A DNA stretch of 64,000 nucleotides, from positions 22,604 to 86,603 of the forward strand of contig NZ_NKTZ01000012.1 in the NCBI RefSeq assembly GCF_003207855.1, given 5' to 3'. The first letter of the stretch is position 1; each line of letters starts with the position of its first letter. The translations under genes were made by a program, and so were the position numbers. Below, one piece after another: positions 18,290-27,328 of the stretch. The notes beneath the pieces were generated by a model. That model saw nothing but the letters and a program-made list of their open reading frames with translations, was not told where the DNA came from and made no database searches. This DNA comes from Komagataeibacter rhaeticus (GTDB lineage: Bacteria; Pseudomonadota; Alphaproteobacteria; Acetobacterales; Acetobacteraceae).

Positions 18290-20352
18290 CAGCCGATACC
18301 GGTATCGATGATGATGTTCAGGTAGGGTTCGACATGGGCCTCCATGCCCGGAAGGATAACGGTCGTGGCATCCATCTGTTCAATGATGGCAGGGCCGGGA
18401 ATGCGGTTGCCACTGCGCAGGTGGGCACGGTCATAGATCGGGCATTCCACAAATCCGCCCGTTTCGGGAAACCAGACTTCGCGGGCGCCGGTACGCGCGG
18501 CGGAGGGATCCGGCCCTTCATCGGGGTGACTGATGAACTCGGCCTTTTCCACCCGGCCGGTCGCCTCGACACGGAAAGTGACGAACTGGATCGGGTCACT
18601 TTCGGAGGCAAAGCCATACTGGGTCCGGTGGGCTTCCATGAATTCCGCGATCATATCCGTTACGGTCTGTGCCGTAATCCTGCCCTCGGGCGCGCACAGC
18701 ATGACCGGCAGTTCGTAATTCTGCCCGACATAGCGCATGTCCACCGTAAAGCGCTGGCCACAGTTTTCCGGTGCCACGTTTTCCTCGGTAAACCAGCCTT
18801 GCGCCCGCGCCGCCAGTTCATCATGAATGGCCTGGACCCGGTCAACATTGCCCTCATCCGCCATCATGATCTGCGTGGTCGAGAAATCGGCCCGCAGGTC
18901 GGTCAGCAGCAGCCCCAGCGCGCACATCACACCGGGCGTCAGCGGAATGACGACACGCTTCATGTCCAGTTCCAGGGCAAGCCGCACCGCATGCAGCGGC
19001 CCGGCGCCGCCCAGGGCCATAAGGGCGTAGTCGCGCGGGTCATGGCCTCTCTGCACGCTGATGACCCGTACGGCGCGCGCCATGTTGGCTGTAACCACCG
19101 AAATGATTCCCTGCGCCGTCGCCATGACATCCATGCCCAGTTCGCCAGCCAGACGGCTGATCTGGGCATAGGCCTTGTCGTGGCGGATGGGCATGCGGCC
19201 GCCAAGCAGGAATTCGGGGTTCAGGATATGAAGCACCACATTGGCATCGGTGGTGGAGGGGATGTCATTGCCCTTGTCGTAACAGACCGGGCCGGGAAAG
19301 GCGCCGCAGCTCTGCGGGCCGACCTTCAGCAGGCCACCATTGTCACGATAGGCCAGCGACCCGCCCCCCGCACCCACGGTATGGATGTCAAGCATCGGGG
19401 CCTTGATGGGATAGCCATGGACCATGGCTTCGCCCGTCATGCGGCATGCTCCGTCCTTGAGGAGGGCGACGTCGGTGCTCGTCCCCCCCATGTCGAAGGT
19501 GATGAGATTGGGGATGCCGATCATGCGCCCGATTTCCTGGGCTGCGACAACACCCGTAGAGGGACCCGACAGCACGGTGCGCACGGGCAGCGCGCGCGCC
19601 AGGTCAAAGCTGATCACCCCGCCATTGGACTGCGTGATCCGGGGCGCGACACCCAACCCCAGATCCATCAGGCGCCTGGCCAGGCGGGTGATGTAGGTTT
19701 CCATCACCGGGCCGAGATAGGCATTCACCACCGTGGTGGAAAAACGCTCATATTCCCGGAATTCAGGGGCTACGGCGCTGGAGATGGAGGTGAAAGCCTC
19801 AGGAAATTCCTCCTGCACGATTTCAAGTGCGCGCTGCTCATGCCCGGGACGCACAAAGGAATACAGGAATCCGATGGCAACCGCCTGTACGCCCGCATCC
19901 TTCAGGGCGCGGGCCGCCGCGCGCACGCTTTCCTCATCAAGTGCCGTTTCCACCGTCCCGTCATGGCGGACCCGCTCGGGCACTTCAAAACGCAGGTGCC
20001 GCGCCACCAGGGTTTCTGGCTTGTCGGCCTGTGTATCATACAGGCTCGGGCGCTTCTGCCGCCCGATTTCCAGCAGGTCACGGAAACCGTCGGTGGTGAT
20101 CATGCCGGTCGGCACACCCCTGTGCTGGATCAGGGCATTCGTACCGACCGTCGTGCCATGCCCGAGGAACCTGACATCGCCCGCGCTGGCACTGACCGTG
20201 CCCAGCCCCTCGGTCACGCCCCCGGCTATGCCGCGTGACGGATCATCGGGGGTGGATGAGACTTTCCATATTCCGAACTGTTTCGTTTCTGTATTGTAAA
20301 GACAGATATCACAGAAGGTTCCCCCGGAATCCACGCCAATCCGCCAAGACAT
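18289..20352 (-). CDS. hyuA: hydantoinase A / 5-oxoprolinase family subunit
   Basis: ATP-binding subunit of the hydantoinase/oxoprolinase family, 687 residues, the usual length. The N-terminal phosphate-binding motif RIGVDSGGTFCDICLY, the GHGTTVGTNALIQ block and the ITFDMGGTSTDVALL block of the actin-like ATPase fold are present, as is YALMALGGAGPLHA. The family opens hydantoin, N-methylhydantoin or 5-oxoproline rings with ATP. AAGGA before ATG 20352 is a good ribosome site. First gene of the operon; the B subunit is encoded divergently at 21848. Confidence 0.94.
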   Translation of the reverse strand: MSWRIGVDSGGTFCDICLYNTETKQFGIWKVSSTPDDPSRGIAGGVTEGLGTVSASAGDVRFLGHGTTVGTNALIQHRGVPTGMITTDGFRDLLEIGRQKRPSLYDTQADKPETLVARHLRFEVPERVRHDGTVETALDEESVRAAARALKDAGVQAVAIGFLYSFVRPGHEQRALEIVQEEFPEAFTSISSAVAPEFREYERFSTTVVNAYLGPVMETYITRLARRLMDLGLGVAPRITQSNGGVISFDLARALPVRTVLSGPSTGVVAAQEIGRMIGIPNLITFDMGGTSTDVALLKDGACRMTGEAMVHGYPIKAPMLDIHTVGAGGGSLAYRDNGGLLKVGPQSCGAFPGPVCYDKGNDIPSTTDANVVLHILNPEFLLGGRMPIRHDKAYAQISRLAGELGMDVMATAQGIISVVTANMARAVRVISVQRGHDPRDYALMALGGAGPLHAVRLALELDMKRVVIPLTPGVMCALGLLLTDLRADFSTTQIMMADEGNVDRVQAIHDELAARAQGWFTEENVAPENCGQRFTVDMRYVGQNYELPVMLCAPEGRITAQTVTDMIAEFMEAHRTQYGFASESDPIQFVTFRVEATGRVEKAEFISHPDEGPDPSAARTGAREVWFPETGGFVECPIYDRAHLRSGNRIPGPAIIEQMDATTVILPGMEAHVEPYLNIIIDTGIG

Positions 20353-20521
20353 GTGCTGTTCCTTCTCTCAACTGTCCAATGGATGAACAAGTATTACGGG
20401 GCGGCAGCGTGGGGGGGTAAGACGGTTTCATGTCATATCAGTTATATCGAGACGCAATATTGGGAACGTGCCATGAATGTTTACGGATTTCATCCCTAAT
20501 ATCGTGAAGGACGAGGATTCA

Positions 20522-21829
20522 ATGGCACCGAAGGTCGAACCCGTTCAGCCAAGCACGGAATTCCCCGCAAGGACCAATGTCGTCATTATCGGTGGCGGCA
20601 TCATCGGTGTCACGGCCGCCCTTTTCCTGGCGCGCTCGGGCATTCCGGTCACGTTGTGCGAAAAAGGGCATATCGCGGGCGAACAGTCCAGCCGCAACTG
20701 GGGCTGGACACGGGTCATGGGCCGTGATGAACGTGAACTGCCACTTGGTCAGGCCAGTCTGAACCTGTGGGGCCAGATGAACGAGATGACGGGCAGGGAC
20801 ACCGGTTTCAGGCAGTGCGGCATTCTTTATGCCTGCGATAATGAACGCGAAATGAACGATTTCCTGAAATGGAAGGATATCGCCGACCGGTACCAGATTC
20901 GTACGGAAGTGCTTGATCCGGCACGGACGGCTGAAAAAAGCGGCTCCCAGCGTCTGTTCCGCGGCGGCCTGTTCTGCCCGACCGATGGCCGGGCCGAACC
21001 CACCATGGCCGCCCCAGCCATTGCCGCGGCCGCGCGCGAACAGGGGGCGACAGTCCTTACCCGCTGCGCCGTAAGGGGGGTCGAGACACGCGGCGGCCGC
21101 GTGTGCGGAGTAGTAACCGAACGCGGCACGATCGCCTGTGAAAGCGTGATCCTGGCGGGTGGCGCATGGTCGCGGCTGTTCGCGGGCAATACGGGTATCG
21201 ACCTCCCCTCGCTTCAGGTTCTGGGCAGCGTTGCAAGGGTGGACAACGTTGAAGGCGGACCGGAAGAGACGGTAGGCGGCAGCGACTTTGCCTTCCGGCG
21301 CAATATACAGGGCGGCTACAACATCAGTCGGCGCAACGCCAGTGTGGCCGATATCGTGCCCGATTCCTTTCGCCAGTTTACGCGCTTCATCGGTGCCTAC
21401 CGCACGGGCTGGCGCGAATTGCGGCTGCATCTCGGCCGCCGCTTTCTTGAGGAAATGCGCATGCCACGCGCCTGGTCGATGGACGAGATCTCCCCCTTCG
21501 AGATCATTCGTACACTTGACCCCGAACCCTCGCACTACCTGCTCGACGAGGCGATCACGATCCTGAAGCGTGATTTCCCCGCCTTCCGCACCATGCGCGA
21601 AGTCGAGCGCTGGGGCGGCATGATTGATGTCACACCGGATGCGGTGCCGGTCATCGGGCCGGTTGACAGCCTGCCGGGATTCTATCTGGCCACCGGTTTT
21701 TCCGGCCATGGTTTCGGCATTGGTCCGGGGGGCGGCAGGCTGATTGCGGACCTTGTTTCGGGAAGGACACCCGTTGTCGATCCCACACCGTTCCGGTTTG
21801 GCCGGTTCAACACCGACCACAGGCCATAA
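20522..21829 (+). CDS. FAD-dependent oxidoreductase, DAO family
   Basis: D-amino acid oxidase-fold flavoprotein, 435 residues from ATG 20522, which has AAGGACGAGG just upstream; an ATG at 20477 is in frame but has a poorer site. The FAD fold is NVVIIGGGIIGVTAALFLA, followed by EQSSRNWGWTRVMGRDERE, a signature of oxidases of N-alkylated amino acids and polyamines. Transcribed away from hyuA and 18 bases ahead of hyuB. Sarcosine or another N-substituted amino acid would suit a methylhydantoin pathway; this is inference. Confidence 0.9.
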   Translation: MAPKVEPVQPSTEFPARTNVVIIGGGIIGVTAALFLARSGIPVTLCEKGHIAGEQSSRNWGWTRVMGRDERELPLGQASLNLWGQMNEMTGRDTGFRQCGILYACDNEREMNDFLKWKDIADRYQIRTEVLDPARTAEKSGSQRLFRGGLFCPTDGRAEPTMAAPAIAAAAREQGATVLTRCAVRGVETRGGRVCGVVTERGTIACESVILAGGAWSRLFAGNTGIDLPSLQVLGSVARVDNVEGGPEETVGGSDFAFRRNIQGGYNISRRNASVADIVPDSFRQFTRFIGAYRTGWRELRLHLGRRFLEEMRMPRAWSMDEISPFEIIRTLDPEPSHYLLDEAITILKRDFPAFRTMREVERWGGMIDVTPDAVPVIGPVDSLPGFYLATGFSGHGFGIGPGGGRLIADLVSGRTPVVDPTPFRFGRFNTDHRP

Positions 21830-21847
21830 AACAGGAAGTTACAGACC

Positions 21848-23407
21848 ATGACCGATACAGATCGTATTCAGCTTGACCCCGTAACTGTCGAGATCATCGG
21901 CAGTGCCCTGTCATCGATCGTTGATGAAATGGGGGAGGCGCTTGTCCGCACCAGCTATTCCACAAACATCAAGGAACGTCGTGACTGCTCGACCGCCCTG
22001 TTCGACCAGTCCGGCCACACGCTGTGCCAGGCCGAGCACATCCCGATGCATCTGGGCTCCTTTATCGAATTCGTCCCGCTTGTCATGGCACGCTACAAGG
22101 CGGACGATATCAGGCCAGGTGATGTCTTCATCGGCAATGATGCCTATGCCGGGGGGGGAACACACCTGCCTGATATCGTTCTGGCAGAGCCGATTTTCGT
22201 CAAGGAGCGGATCGTGGCCTGGGCGATCAATACCGCCCATCATTCCGACTTCGCCGACCGTGGCGACGCCCACATCTTCCAGGAAGGGATCCGCATTCCC
22301 CCGGTCAGGCTGTACAAGGGCGGCGTGCTGCAACATGACGTGCAGGACCTGATCCTGCTGAACTGCCAGGTCCCGGCCGAGCGTATTTCCGACCTGCGCG
22401 CCCAGATGGCGGCAAACCGCCTGGGAGTCAGCCGCCTGCAGGCGCTATGCACGAAATACGGCACCGATATCGTCATCAGGGCGGGACAGGAACTGCAGGA
22501 CTATGCCGAACGCAAGATGCGCGCGGGTATCGCCGCAATCCCCGACGGGCGGTACACGGCCGATGACCTGTTTGAAACACTGGGCTATCCCACCCCGATC
22601 GCCATCGGCTGCACGATCGATATCACGGGGGATGAAATGACCCTGCAGTTCGACAGTCCACCCCAGGTACGGGCCAGTTTCAACATGACGCGCTCCGCCC
22701 TGCTGGCCACGGTCTATTATGCGGTCAAGTCGATCGTGGATCCCACCATTCCGCCCAATGCGGGGCTGGCGCGTCCGTTGCATGTCAGGGCGGAGAGCGG
22801 AACGGTGCTATGCTGCCGGGAACCGGCCGCCGTGATGGGGCGCATTTCCACCTGCCAGCGCGTGGTGGACGTGATCAACGCGGCATTGGCTCCCGTCTGC
22901 CCCGAAAGCATCACCGCCGCATCGAATGGCGCGGTCGTATCCGCCACCTTCAGTGGCACGCGCAAGACAACGGGCGATTACTGGATCTATCTTGAAACCA
23001 TTGGTGGCGGTTCAGGCGCGCGCCATAACAAGGATGGGCTGGATGGCGTGCAGGTGCACCTGACCAATACATCGAACCTTCCGATCGAAGCGCTGGAGAT
23101 CGAATACCCGCTCACGCTGTTGCGTTACGAACTGGTCGATGGCTCGGGCGGGGCGGGCCGCTATCGTGGTGGCATGGGGCTGCGGCGCATCTATCGCGCG
23201 GGTGAGGACTGTCAGGTCGCCATCAGCATGTCACGCATTACGACAGCCCCGTGGGGGCTTGATGGCGGCCTGCCGGGCGGCAGGGCCTATGTCGAATGCA
23301 GCGCGCCCATTCATGGCAGCACCGCCCATCTCACACCAGGTGACACGGTGGAGGTGGTGACACCCGGCGCCGGCGGCTATGGCGCGCCCCCTGCCGCGGC
23401 CAGCTAG
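21848..23407 (+). CDS. hyuB: hydantoinase B / oxoprolinase family subunit
   Basis: Catalytic partner of HyuA, 519 residues, normal length for the family. Recognised by the N-terminal VEIIGSALSSIVDEMGEAL, SIKERRDCSTALFD-like block (here NIKERRDCSTALFD), GDVFIGNDAYAGG, NTAHHSD and the C-terminal YPLTLLRYEL, GSGGAGRYRGGMGL. AGGAAG lies before ATG 21848. It shares an operon with the DAO-family oxidase and is closed by a strong terminator at 23441. Confidence 0.94.
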   Translation: MTDTDRIQLDPVTVEIIGSALSSIVDEMGEALVRTSYSTNIKERRDCSTALFDQSGHTLCQAEHIPMHLGSFIEFVPLVMARYKADDIRPGDVFIGNDAYAGGGTHLPDIVLAEPIFVKERIVAWAINTAHHSDFADRGDAHIFQEGIRIPPVRLYKGGVLQHDVQDLILLNCQVPAERISDLRAQMAANRLGVSRLQALCTKYGTDIVIRAGQELQDYAERKMRAGIAAIPDGRYTADDLFETLGYPTPIAIGCTIDITGDEMTLQFDSPPQVRASFNMTRSALLATVYYAVKSIVDPTIPPNAGLARPLHVRAESGTVLCCREPAAVMGRISTCQRVVDVINAALAPVCPESITAASNGAVVSATFSGTRKTTGDYWIYLETIGGGSGARHNKDGLDGVQVHLTNTSNLPIEALEIEYPLTLLRYELVDGSGGAGRYRGGMGLRRIYRAGEDCQVAISMSRITTAPWGLDGGLPGGRAYVECSAPIHGSTAHLTPGDTVEVVTPGAGGYGAPPAAAS

Positions 23408-23440
23408 GGCCATTCCGCCTGCCTTCCTGATATCCAATCG

Positions 23441-23469
23441 CGCCCGGCCCCTCAGGTCGGGCGTTTTTT
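23441..23469 (+). terminator. rho-independent terminator after hyuB
   Basis: Nine-base stem CGCCCGGCC (23441-23449) and GGTCGGGCG (23455-23463) with one G-T pair and a five-base loop, followed by six T. A textbook intrinsic terminator for the oxidase-hyuB operon; the SDR gene after it then needs its own promoter or read-through. Confidence 0.9.
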
Positions 23470-23552
23470 CCTGTGCGGGGCTGGTGGCTACGGACCGGTG
23501 GTGTATCCGGGTCCATGGCGGCCATGTTCCATGAAAACGGAGATGCATTCCC

Positions 23553-24266
23553 ATGATCCAGTCCACGCGTTTGACCGATACCGGGCGGGTTGTCATGATT
23601 TCGGGCGCCGGCCGGGGTATCGGGGCGGCCATCGCGCAGCGTCTGGCGCAGCAGGGCTGGCGCATCAGCGCGGGGCTGCGTGATCCTGACGCATTTACCC
23701 TGCCGTCACCCCATATGGCCTGTCATTTTGATGCGACCGACTGTGAATCGGAACAGCACTGGGTAGCACGGACCCTGGCCCGCCATGGCCGGATCGATGC
23801 GGTTGTGGCCAATGCGGGGATCATGATCCCCGGATCGCTGCTGGAGGTGGATGATGCGGGGCTGGAGCGGATGCTGCAGGTCAATGTCCGTTCGCCCGCC
23901 CGACTGGTACGGGCGGCCTGGCCCGCATTGCAGGCGACCGGGCAGGGCCGGGTGATCATCTTGTCTTCCCTGTCGGGCAAGCGTGTGAAATCACCACGCT
24001 CAGGCACTTATGCCATTAGCAAATTCGCGGCCGTGGGGCTGTCAAATGGCATACGCCGCCTTGGATGGGCCGATGGAATCCGCTCGACCGTCATCTGTCC
24101 CAGCTTCGTTGCCACGGACATGACGGCAGGCGTGAACGGATTGGACCCATCGGAGATGACCCAGCCGGATGAAATCGCCACCATGGCGTCCATGGTCCTT
24201 GACATGCCCAATCACGCCAGCGTGTCGGAACTGTGCGTGACCTGCCGGGATGAAGACATGTTCTAG
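23553..24266 (+). CDS. SDR-family NAD(P)-dependent oxidoreductase
   Basis: Classical short-chain dehydrogenase, 237 residues. Cofactor motif ISGAGRGIGAAIAQRL (TGxxxGxG type with S for T), NAG motif in VVANAGIM, catalytic Ser in IILSSLSGKR and YxxxK as YAISKFAAVGLS. GGAGA precedes ATG 23553. It is the last plus-strand gene before the convergent TonB receptor. Substrate unknown; position suggests it belongs to the hydantoin-type catabolic island. Confidence 0.92.
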   Translation: MIQSTRLTDTGRVVMISGAGRGIGAAIAQRLAQQGWRISAGLRDPDAFTLPSPHMACHFDATDCESEQHWVARTLARHGRIDAVVANAGIMIPGSLLEVDDAGLERMLQVNVRSPARLVRAAWPALQATGQGRVIILSSLSGKRVKSPRSGTYAISKFAAVGLSNGIRRLGWADGIRSTVICPSFVATDMTAGVNGLDPSEMTQPDEIATMASMVLDMPNHASVSELCVTCRDEDMF

Positions 24267-24291
24267 GGTATTTCTTCGCGCCTGTGGCGGT

Positions 24292-24345
24292 ATGACAGGA
24301 AATGCCCTGTCATGCACGCGCAGACTGCCGGTCACCGACCGGCAG
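24292..24345. terminator. two tandem hairpins between convergent genes
   Basis: First hairpin ATGACAGG (24292-24299) with CCTGTCAT (24306-24313); second CTGCCGGTC (24325-24333) with GACCGGCAG (24337-24345), both perfect. They lie between the SDR stop at 24266 and the TonB receptor stop at 24370, so they could end transcription from either side, although the T-tracts are weak. Confidence 0.6.
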
Positions 24346-24369
24346 CTGTCTTTCATGGTATGAAGAAAA

Positions 24370-26820
24370 TCAGAATTCACACGAAGCAGTCATGACCACG
24401 CTCAATGGCGGTGCCAGGAAGTAGGAGGGGGTCTGCCCTGCCACCCCCCTGGTGGTCACGGCATTGGCCGTAACGGTTCCGACCGAACTCAGATAGGGAG
24501 TGTTGGTCAGGTTCATGAAGTTCAGCTTGATGACCGGGCGTGAAAATGCCGACCATTTGGGCAGGCGGTAACCTAGTGACAGGTCAACCGTCTTGTAGGC
24601 CGGCATGCTCTGGTCATCCATGAATGTCGAATACTGTGAATCAACCCATTTGAACATCAGATTGGCAAAGAATGGCCCGCGGGCGTACATCACGCCAATA
24701 TTCGCCATAAATTTCGGGCTTTTGACCGCGACCTTCCCCGCTGTCGGCAGGATGACTCCGCCATAGCTGAAATTGTTGTCCATTGTCGCATGCAGATACT
24801 GGGCATTGACGTAGGGTGAAATGCCGTAAAAAGGTCGTGTCGACAGTTCGACCGTGACCCCGCGCATGGTCTCGCCACCCACCGAAATGGCACTGTTGAC
24901 CGACGCGCCATTGACGTAAGCCATGGTGGTGACCTGGTGGTTGGTCAGGTTGGAATTGAACAGCGCGACATCGGCATTGAACAGCCCATGGTAGCGGAAG
25001 CCGATTTCCTCATTGATGGCGTATTCCATCTTGCCCTGGTTGGTGCCCTGCTGGGTCACGTTGCCGCTGGAAATGCTGTACAGGTTGGGATAGGTGGACA
25101 GGGGCACGGGCGGCCGTGCGTTGGTGGTTCCGTTTATGTAGACTTGCATGTCCTTTCTGACATCATAGGAGATGGAGACACGCGGCATGGGCTGGGCGAT
25201 TGCCTGCGAATAGTGGTACTGTGATCCGGGCAGTTCATTCGTGCCCGACAGGTAATACATCATTTCCTTGAAGCCGGCGCTGATCTTCAGCCGATCGTGC
25301 AGGAATCCCTGCGTATCGGACAAATAGAATTCGTTGATATCGGACGACATCTGGTAACGTGTGCCTGTCACGATATCGCCTGCCGTATCACGTATCAGGT
25401 CGCCGCCGGTATAGCTGGCCGCGTTACCATTCTGGTCCAGTGCTGAAAGCCCGTTCAGGGCGGTCATGTTCCAGTGATCGTACCAGTATCCGGCAATCAG
25501 GTGGTTATGGGGGGTGGGATCATACTGCACATAGGCATTGACGCCGGTTGCGAACTGGGTCTGTGCCGCATTGGCCAGGGCGGAAACCGTCTGCACACCC
25601 TTGCTGTTGGTATAGACATACATGCCACTGGTGTCGATCGAGACTTTCTCGGAGCCATTGTACAGGCTGTCGGGCGAGAAGCTGGTCTGGCCAGGACTGT
25701 CTGATTCCGTCCAGTGGAAATAGGGGGTGATGTTCAGCCGCAGGTTATGGGTCAACCTGAACTGGTTCTGCAGGGAAATCAGGACGTTTGAACGTCTGTA
25801 GACGTAGTTTTTCCAGTAATCCGAGGTCTCTCCCGCAACATAGGACGAGGCATAGTTCCCGACCGAGAAATTGTTGCCCTGCGCGTTCGCCTTCTCCCAT
25901 GCCGCCAGCGTGTAAGGGCTGCTGCGGGCATTGGTCCAGTCCGTATAGGATACGAACAGGGAGGTCCTGCCAATGTCACCCCAGTCCTTCTGCAGCTTGA
26001 AATCGACATGGTTCTTGCGGCTGCGCCCGCTGCCCGCGAATACGTCCGCTGCCGTGTAGGAATAGGACGCGAACATCTTGATACCGGTGTTGCCGATGTA
26101 ACCGCTGTCATAACGCGCGAAGACCCGGTCCCCGCGATAGGACCCGTGGGAGTAGGACAGGTCGCCCCCCATCTTGTTCGACGGGTCGCGTACCGTCTCG
26201 ATCATCTCACCGCCCGATGCCGACTGGACCGGATCATTGATCCGCGACGTGCTGGCAATGAGCGTGACATCGGAAAGGTTTTCGTTATCGGCCCATGTTT
26301 CCGAATAAGGGAGCAGATAGGCCTGATCGATGCCAGGCACGCCTTCGACCACCCAGCCCATTTCCGTCTCGTCATAGCCCCGGACCGAAATGTCGTTACG
26401 GATACTCAGTCCATAGGCATCCGACATGCCTACATTGGCCCCCGGCAGGGTGGCCGCGAGCTGGATGGGACTGGCGATGGTCAGTTTCTGGGCAATGGCC
26501 GCGGCCGTAATGGAACTTGTTGCCTCCGGTGCGTGCTGACGCTTCATCAGCCCCCCCGCGATCCGGCGTGTCTGGCTGACGGTTATGGCCTCCGGATCGC
26601 TCTGTACAGCGGTCGCCGGTGCAGCCGCATGCGCGGCCGTGGCGTGGGGCGTTGCCCGGGGGGTAGGCTGTGCTGGTGTCTTGCGGACCGCACGTACCTG
26701 CGCATGGGCCGCCAGAGGCAACAATGTGTAGGAGGTGGTCAGCAGCAGCATCAGCATGACTGATGCCGTGTCACGCTTCACGGAAGCCCGCACCTTTTTT
26801 CCCCTTGTTCTTGAGTCCAT
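24370..26820 (-). CDS. TonB-dependent outer membrane receptor
   Basis: Outer membrane active-transport channel, 816 residues. A long N-terminal signal region (residues 1-42, hydrophobic SVMLMLLLTTSYTLLPLAA then AHAQ), an Ala/Pro-rich linker, a plug domain starting near residue 95 and a beta-barrel ending in the typical aromatic C-terminus MTASCEF. No Fur-type box is visible upstream, and it sits inside a catabolic cluster, so it may import an organic nitrogen compound or its metal complex instead of a siderophore. Confidence 0.9.
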   Translation of the reverse strand: MDSRTRGKKVRASVKRDTASVMLMLLLTTSYTLLPLAAHAQVRAVRKTPAQPTPRATPHATAAHAAAPATAVQSDPEAITVSQTRRIAGGLMKRQHAPEATSSITAAAIAQKLTIASPIQLAATLPGANVGMSDAYGLSIRNDISVRGYDETEMGWVVEGVPGIDQAYLLPYSETWADNENLSDVTLIASTSRINDPVQSASGGEMIETVRDPSNKMGGDLSYSHGSYRGDRVFARYDSGYIGNTGIKMFASYSYTAADVFAGSGRSRKNHVDFKLQKDWGDIGRTSLFVSYTDWTNARSSPYTLAAWEKANAQGNNFSVGNYASSYVAGETSDYWKNYVYRRSNVLISLQNQFRLTHNLRLNITPYFHWTESDSPGQTSFSPDSLYNGSEKVSIDTSGMYVYTNSKGVQTVSALANAAQTQFATGVNAYVQYDPTPHNHLIAGYWYDHWNMTALNGLSALDQNGNAASYTGGDLIRDTAGDIVTGTRYQMSSDINEFYLSDTQGFLHDRLKISAGFKEMMYYLSGTNELPGSQYHYSQAIAQPMPRVSISYDVRKDMQVYINGTTNARPPVPLSTYPNLYSISSGNVTQQGTNQGKMEYAINEEIGFRYHGLFNADVALFNSNLTNHQVTTMAYVNGASVNSAISVGGETMRGVTVELSTRPFYGISPYVNAQYLHATMDNNFSYGGVILPTAGKVAVKSPKFMANIGVMYARGPFFANLMFKWVDSQYSTFMDDQSMPAYKTVDLSLGYRLPKWSAFSRPVIKLNFMNLTNTPYLSSVGTVTANAVTTRGVAGQTPSYFLAPPLSVVMTASCEF

Positions 26821-27328
26821 GACAAACCTTGCACTATAGAGGTCGATAAGGTCTGAACATATTTCTGAAAAGAAATGATATTCAGGGACGAATTACGTGG
26901 ATTCCCAGAGGCGGTACGTCATGCCCTGACGGAATTACGTGCAAAAGGACATGGCCGCTCTTGTTCTGTCTCGTTTCTAATATGAAATTATCTTCAAGAA
27001 AGCCGGATGATTCAATCCATAGCTGATATACAGTAATCATCTCTCAAAACAGGGTAGGGTCTGATGGTGATGAAAGTCCTGATAGCCACTACCCGTTCTT
27101 ATTTTTGAAATATGATTTTGCGTTTGATTGGACCGAAGGTACGATTATTCCCGACATGAGCGTGCCTTCCGCATGACCTGCGCGCCATGATGTTGCGAAT
27201 ATGCAATATCATGTCAGGGTATGGGAAGCAGGGGCGGGAACCGCCGGTCGATCATATGGCAGATACAGATGTGCTTCCTTCCTTGGGGCATGTCGGGACG
27301 ACCAGTTTTGTGACAGGGGGAAAGCTGA
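26821..27328. promoter_or_regulatory. divergent promoter region, TonB receptor / MFS
   Basis: 508 non-coding bases between oppositely directed genes. AT-rich around 26830-27060. A short dyad, TTGC-N6-GCAA, lies near 27196. The only clear element is GGGGGAAAG at 27316-27324, the ribosome site of the MFS gene. No Fur box seen. Confidence 0.5.

Noticed and set aside
18334..20238. 634-codon plus-strand open frame opposite hyuA
   Set aside because: It mirrors the hyuA frame, has no family motifs and low-complexity His/Arg/Gly content; a shadow of GC-rich coding DNA.
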